From Capitella teleta (lineage: Eukaryota > Annelida > Polychaeta > Capitellidae), in the NCBI GenBank assembly GCA_000328365.1, contig KB309537.1:1-64000 (forward strand): 64,000 nucleotides of DNA, written 5' to 3'. The notes beneath the pieces are model-generated. The model searched no databases, was not told where the DNA came from, and saw only the letters and a program-made list of their open reading frames with translations. Every line of letters starts with the position of its first letter. Position 1 is the first letter of the stretch. Below are positions 48,009-64,000 of the stretch, in pieces. The position numbers and the translations under genes were made by a program.

Positions 48009-48405
48009 ATCGGTGGTGCCGCCATCTGGTGGAGAGATGAAGAGAAACACCTTGGGTGCTGAACGGATTTCCGGTGACGTCACGTGATGACATAGTCCTT
48101 CCGGTGCGGGAATCAAATTCCAGGAATCCGGAATATCGTCGATTCGCGATTTCTGAGGTGGCAGAGGTGGAGCCTGGTTCTGCGCATGCGTAGTTCACAA
48201 CTACTTCCGGTGCAGCGCCGGAATCGACAGAGGGCCACCTCGGTCGTATTTCCCTATAACACATTGATTTGTACATGATTGATCAGGTAGGAGGGTGGAG
48301 GAGCAGGAGGAGAAGGAGCAGCGATGTCCCTGGGCATGATCACATGACAAGAGAGCGTCATCAGTCTTAGTTGCCATGGCGATGCTCCCTAGCAACGGAA
48401 GCGTC

Positions 48406-60464
<12,059 letters not shown>

Positions 60465-60565
60465 CTGAAATAATCAACAGGTAAAACGACAATCACACAA
60501 ATGTTGTTTCACGTAAGTATGCAATTTTATGGGTGTCGATTTTTTTTTCTTCTTCCCCAGTTTTC

Positions 60566-60567
<2 letters not shown>

Positions 60568-60607
<40 letters not shown>
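60568..60607. repeat. Poly(A) run
   Basis: About 40 consecutive A on the plus strand, just upstream of the homeodomain-opening exon of Meis. No retroelement body is seen beside it. Confidence 0.9.
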
Positions 60608-60610
<3 letters not shown>

Positions 60611-62112
60611 AGAATTAGAGTGAAAAGGAGGGGGTTGGAGGGGGAGGGTGTGGATTCATCACGAGATTGAACCGAGCGGAGCTTTGTGTGTGCAAATAAA
60701 AGATTCATAGCTCTTCGGCGCCGGATCGTTTAACCCGCTGCAACGGGGTCACGCTTTCAACCGGCCGCAACTTTTACTTTTTGCTTTCATAAAATATATA
60801 TCCTGCTGAGGTTGGCTTTTGAGTGCTTCTGGCAAAGGCAAACATTTATTCAGACACCTTGGCGAGAAAGCTTCTTAGAGGGAAAAAAATCGTTTTGAAT
60901 CCTTTGAAGAAGTCTACCAAGTTAGAGCTGAGAAGGAAATCATATTTCGGATAAATTTTGGTAAAATATTTGCCAGGGCATTGAGCATGCGCACAAGAGG
61001 GGATTAGGATGGGTGAGAAGCCGAGCAAAACAACTGATCCGGAGAGCACACAATATTTTATACCCACTTATCCTTCAGAGCAAATATTACGACATAAAGC
61101 ATTTGATATTCCTTGAAAAGCAAAGCTGTAATGAAGAAGGCTCAAGAGCAGTGAACAAACTCAGATGCTAACCAAACGCTGTCCGATCAAAGAGAATCCG
61201 AAATATACGCTTAGGAATGGCGAGCCTCGACACTCACCAGCGTATAATAAATCAGGAGTTTGTTATTCTTTTGAATCGCATTGATTGCGCGCTTAAAAGA
61301 CCCATCGTATATTCATTATTGACTCACAGCCAGTCAATTCACCAGGAGTCTGTCAAAATCATCACCGCTCGTAAAAGGCGAAGGAACATAAATTGAGCAG
61401 AGCCATAAAACGGCGACCACCACCGTCGATGGCAACAAATTGCCGAGGCGACCGTCGACGCACGTGCGTTCAAAAGGACCAAACACTGACCACGCAAAGC
61501 CTGAGGGGTTCAGCAGAACAGGATGAAAGCAATAACCGACGCACTGCAATTAAACAGACACACTTCCTATTCATTAACCAGAGATAGGGTAAAACATCAA
61601 GGAAAACAGGTGCCGCGTTTTTGCTGAATTTTGGATCGCATTTTTCCTCCTTCAAAATCTCAATAGAACTCCAAAGTTCAAACACAGCTACAATATTACG
61701 ATGTACAATAACGAGTCAAGAACCAATCCCGTATAGTCACGCCTCCGTGCGCACGCATCCGTGTTCGAAAGATGAAATGACACGAAAAACGCACGAAACA
61801 CCATTTATAAAAGCGACTTCATCTCTGTCTGTAATCACATAATCGCAACAAAAAATAGATAATTTTCAATTTGTTCAAGATGTGTCGCCACCGACATCTG
61901 GTCGGCATAAGCACGGCTTACCCACCTCCCCCCTCGCGAGCACACGTGAGGGGCCCCTCGCCCTCTCCTTCGTCTAATCAGGCTGAACAAATAGCACGAA
62001 TGCGGGCGATATGGCAGGCCGAAATCGATGGCGCATGGCGACGTGCAGACGACACATCCACCAACCCAGCATCAGTCAATCATCTGATTTTAATCATCTA
62101 ATTGTTCGATTT

Positions 62113-62182
62113 CAAATGATTTCAATTGATTTCAGTTGATTTCAATTGATTTCAATTGATTACATTTGAATTCGATTGACTG

Positions 62183-62262
<80 letters not shown>
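62113..62262. repeat. TTCAATTGAT tandem followed by (AATC)n
   Basis: Positions 62113-62165 hold five degenerate copies of a 10-base TTTCAATTGA unit. Positions 62183-62262 are pure CAAT/AATC tetranucleotides, about 20 units. Read on either strand the array is a string of overlapping TGATTGAT sites. Confidence 0.9.
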
Positions 62263-62264
<2 letters not shown>

Positions 62265-62720
62265 TTCAATCATTCAATCAATAATGCTATGTGCATGGCG
62301 ATGGGGTAGTCAGGTCCTAGTGGTGTTAATTTCATCTCCTGGAAGTCTTTTGATGGAGTTTATCGCCGGAGGAGACGAAATTCAATCCGAAAGTGATGTG
62401 CGCATTAAGTGAGACAGACATAGAAAGCGAACGAGGGCAGAAAATGGAGACGTTAGCCCCCCGGGCCCCGGGGGTGGGATGCGCGATCTTTTAAAAGCGC
62501 AAAGTTTTTTTAAAAGCAAAATCGGATCAGTCGAAATCAGAAATCTGTGGATATTTCTCCCCGGTGAAATTCACAGTTCAGGAATGCGTACACGTGCCCT
62601 ATAACCTCTGCCGTGTACGTCATTTGACGTAAATAGACTCTTCTTTTCTTTCGTGGCAGGAAAATTAACGAGCTCGCACTCGGCAGAAACAGATCCGAGA
62701 TCCGAGTCGAAATCGAGAAT

Positions 62721-62746
62721 GCTCATTTGCATAGCTCATTTGCATA
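62721..62746. promoter_or_regulatory. Tandem duplicate octamer sites
   Basis: GCTCATTTGCATA occurs twice with no spacer. Each copy holds ATTTGCAT, the POU-domain octamer. Confidence 0.4.
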
Positions 62747-63996
62747 ACCGGAGAACCTGAAGGGGGACCCTGTGCCCCCGACTGACGAGTGCGCTCGGAA
62801 CGGGGCATCTGGCAGGGTCAGAGGTCAGGCGATTTCATCTGCCCAGTTTCGCTGACACAAAAAGCAACTTGGGAGGTTGACATTACACGGAGAAGGGGAG
62901 GGGAGGGGAGGCGGGGGTGGAAGCAGCCAAAAGAACAGCCGTTGGGATGGCAGCCAATCAGATGGCTGAAATAGCAGCCATTTGGGGTTTGTGTTGCAAA
63001 GGGACTTTTTCGTTCAGAATGTGGGCCAATATTACTAGCAATCAATGGCGGAGAGCCGGGCTGGCTGCGAGTTAAATGGTGTGTGAAACTCACAGCCTGA
63101 ACGAAGGCCCTTTCACGACATTCAGTGGCATGAATGCAGTCTCCTACGCGGCGTCATGACTTCGAAATGGCTGGCGACCCTTGACCCGAGTGCCTAGCAA
63201 CCAATCGGGCCTCTCCGCTGCCACCCCCCTCTCCAGCCACCCTTGAAAATATTACTCTAGCTGCAAGTCTATTTCTTCGTTGCAGACCACTCCATATCTG
63301 AAGATTGCCCCCCCCCTCTCACTTCAAGAGGGTGCGCCACTGGTCATGTCCTAAGCGTGTGTGAGCAGCCAGGTAATGACACCTCATGCCAGACATACAT
63401 CACAATGCGCATGCTCACGAACAGGTTCAGCCCTCAGGGAACGAAAGAGAAGCAATAATGTATGGAGGAGGGACGGGGGCAGGTGAACCCTATCAGTCCC
63501 CTGTGGTTCGCCCCGAATGCATTGTGGGAAAGCCACAAATGGTCAGAAAATGATTGCGTTTAGGCAGCAAATTAATCTGTGTTGCCAGCAGATTATTTTT
63601 ATTAAACAGATAATTAGTTTTCTTCTAAAGCCGCACGCATCATGTTCAGCCCGGTAGGGGGCGCGGGAGTGAACACCTGCTCGGAACGGTGACTTCGATT
63701 AAAACCGAGCAGATCCGCGAGGGAAGTTTTTGACGGATGATACTTGTGAACGAACCCGGCAGCACTCAAGATGCCCTGGAATTACACCCGAAAACAGCGA
63801 AGCAAGACGGGAACAGCGGGACTGATTTATGCGATTTGCTTTTGATGTAAATATAGTAACACGGGGCATGAGTTTCGGCGATGACATACAGGAGATAGCT
63901 GGGCGGGTTTTTTTTCCTCGCTGCATGCAGGGGCGACCTCTGCCGGGGAGCTGAGCAATCGCAATGCACCTTCGCTTATCTCAGAACTAATCTTAC

Positions 63997-64000
63997 CTCA
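63997..64000 (-). CDS. Possible edge of the next Meis exon
   Basis: The last bases read TGAG|GTAAGA on the minus strand, a good splice donor at the position where the exon preceding 60316-60464 would be expected. Only four exon bases are inside the window, so this is a suggestion only. Confidence 0.3.

Larger units (their letters stand above)
33828..48405. other. Gene-poor stretch downstream of Meis
   Basis: About 14.6 kb without a coding exon I can support. It includes homopolymers (35539-35584), a (GAT)n microsatellite, a polypyrimidine tract, small palindromes, YY1-like sites and long non-repetitive AT/GC-balanced blocks of the kind that hold conserved enhancers. The Meis 3' UTR occupies the right end. 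Confidence 0.55.
60465..63996. other. Meis intron reaching the window edge
   Basis: No exon was found in this 3.5-kb stretch. It holds a poly(A) run at 60568-60607, tandem octamer sites at 62721-62746 and an (AATC)n array. On the minus strand it would end with the donor GTAAGA at 63996. Confidence 0.5.

Overview
The window is nuclear DNA from a bilaterian animal, most likely an intron-rich marine invertebrate (deuterostome or lophotrochozoan). The grounds are genes split into many short exons with canonical GT-AG introns, tRNA-derived SINEs and non-autonomous DNA transposons, and protein families close to their vertebrate counterparts. I cannot name the species. All gene identities come from reading translations and comparing them with remembered family sequences; no search was run.

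Left part (1-27 kb), a compact cluster. CDAN1 (codanin-1, + strand, 25 coding exons, 1080-7477) is followed tail-to-tail by an ETAA1-like ATR-activator gene (- strand, 6 coding exons, 8192-10680). After a transposon-rich stretch (10.7-17.8 kb, with a 50-N gap) comes CDIN1 (C15orf41, + strand, 11 coding exons, 17855-26896). Codanin-1 and CDIN1 are known physical partners: the pair controls the histone chaperone ASF1, and both genes are mutated in human congenital dyserythropoietic anaemia type I. Here they lie about 10 kb apart, with a replication-stress gene between them.

Middle part (27-48 kb), a gene-poor stretch. The one small gene I can support is a two-exon CXorf65-like gene (- strand, 31145-33827). 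The rest holds microsatellites, a 300-bp polypyrimidine tract and clusters of TALE/Hox-, YY1- and other factor-like motifs.

Right part (48-64 kb), the 3' half of a Meis/homothorax TALE homeobox gene (- strand), running from the exon that opens the homeodomain to the stop codon at 48406. The 77-nt homeodomain exon is present twice in tandem (58260-58336 and 58042-58118). Both copies are intact and in the same phase. Including both gives a premature stop, and skipping both gives a homeodomain-less protein, so the sequence predicts mutually exclusive splicing of two homeodomain versions. The upstream Meis exons lie beyond the window; a splice donor at its last bases may mark the next one.

CDIN1(+) and Meis(-) converge tail-to-tail, as CDIN1 and MEIS2 do on human 15q14. 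With the 7.2-kb last intron of CDIN1 and the 21-kb gene-poor stretch, this looks like an ancient regulatory block in which Meis enhancers hold its neighbour in place.
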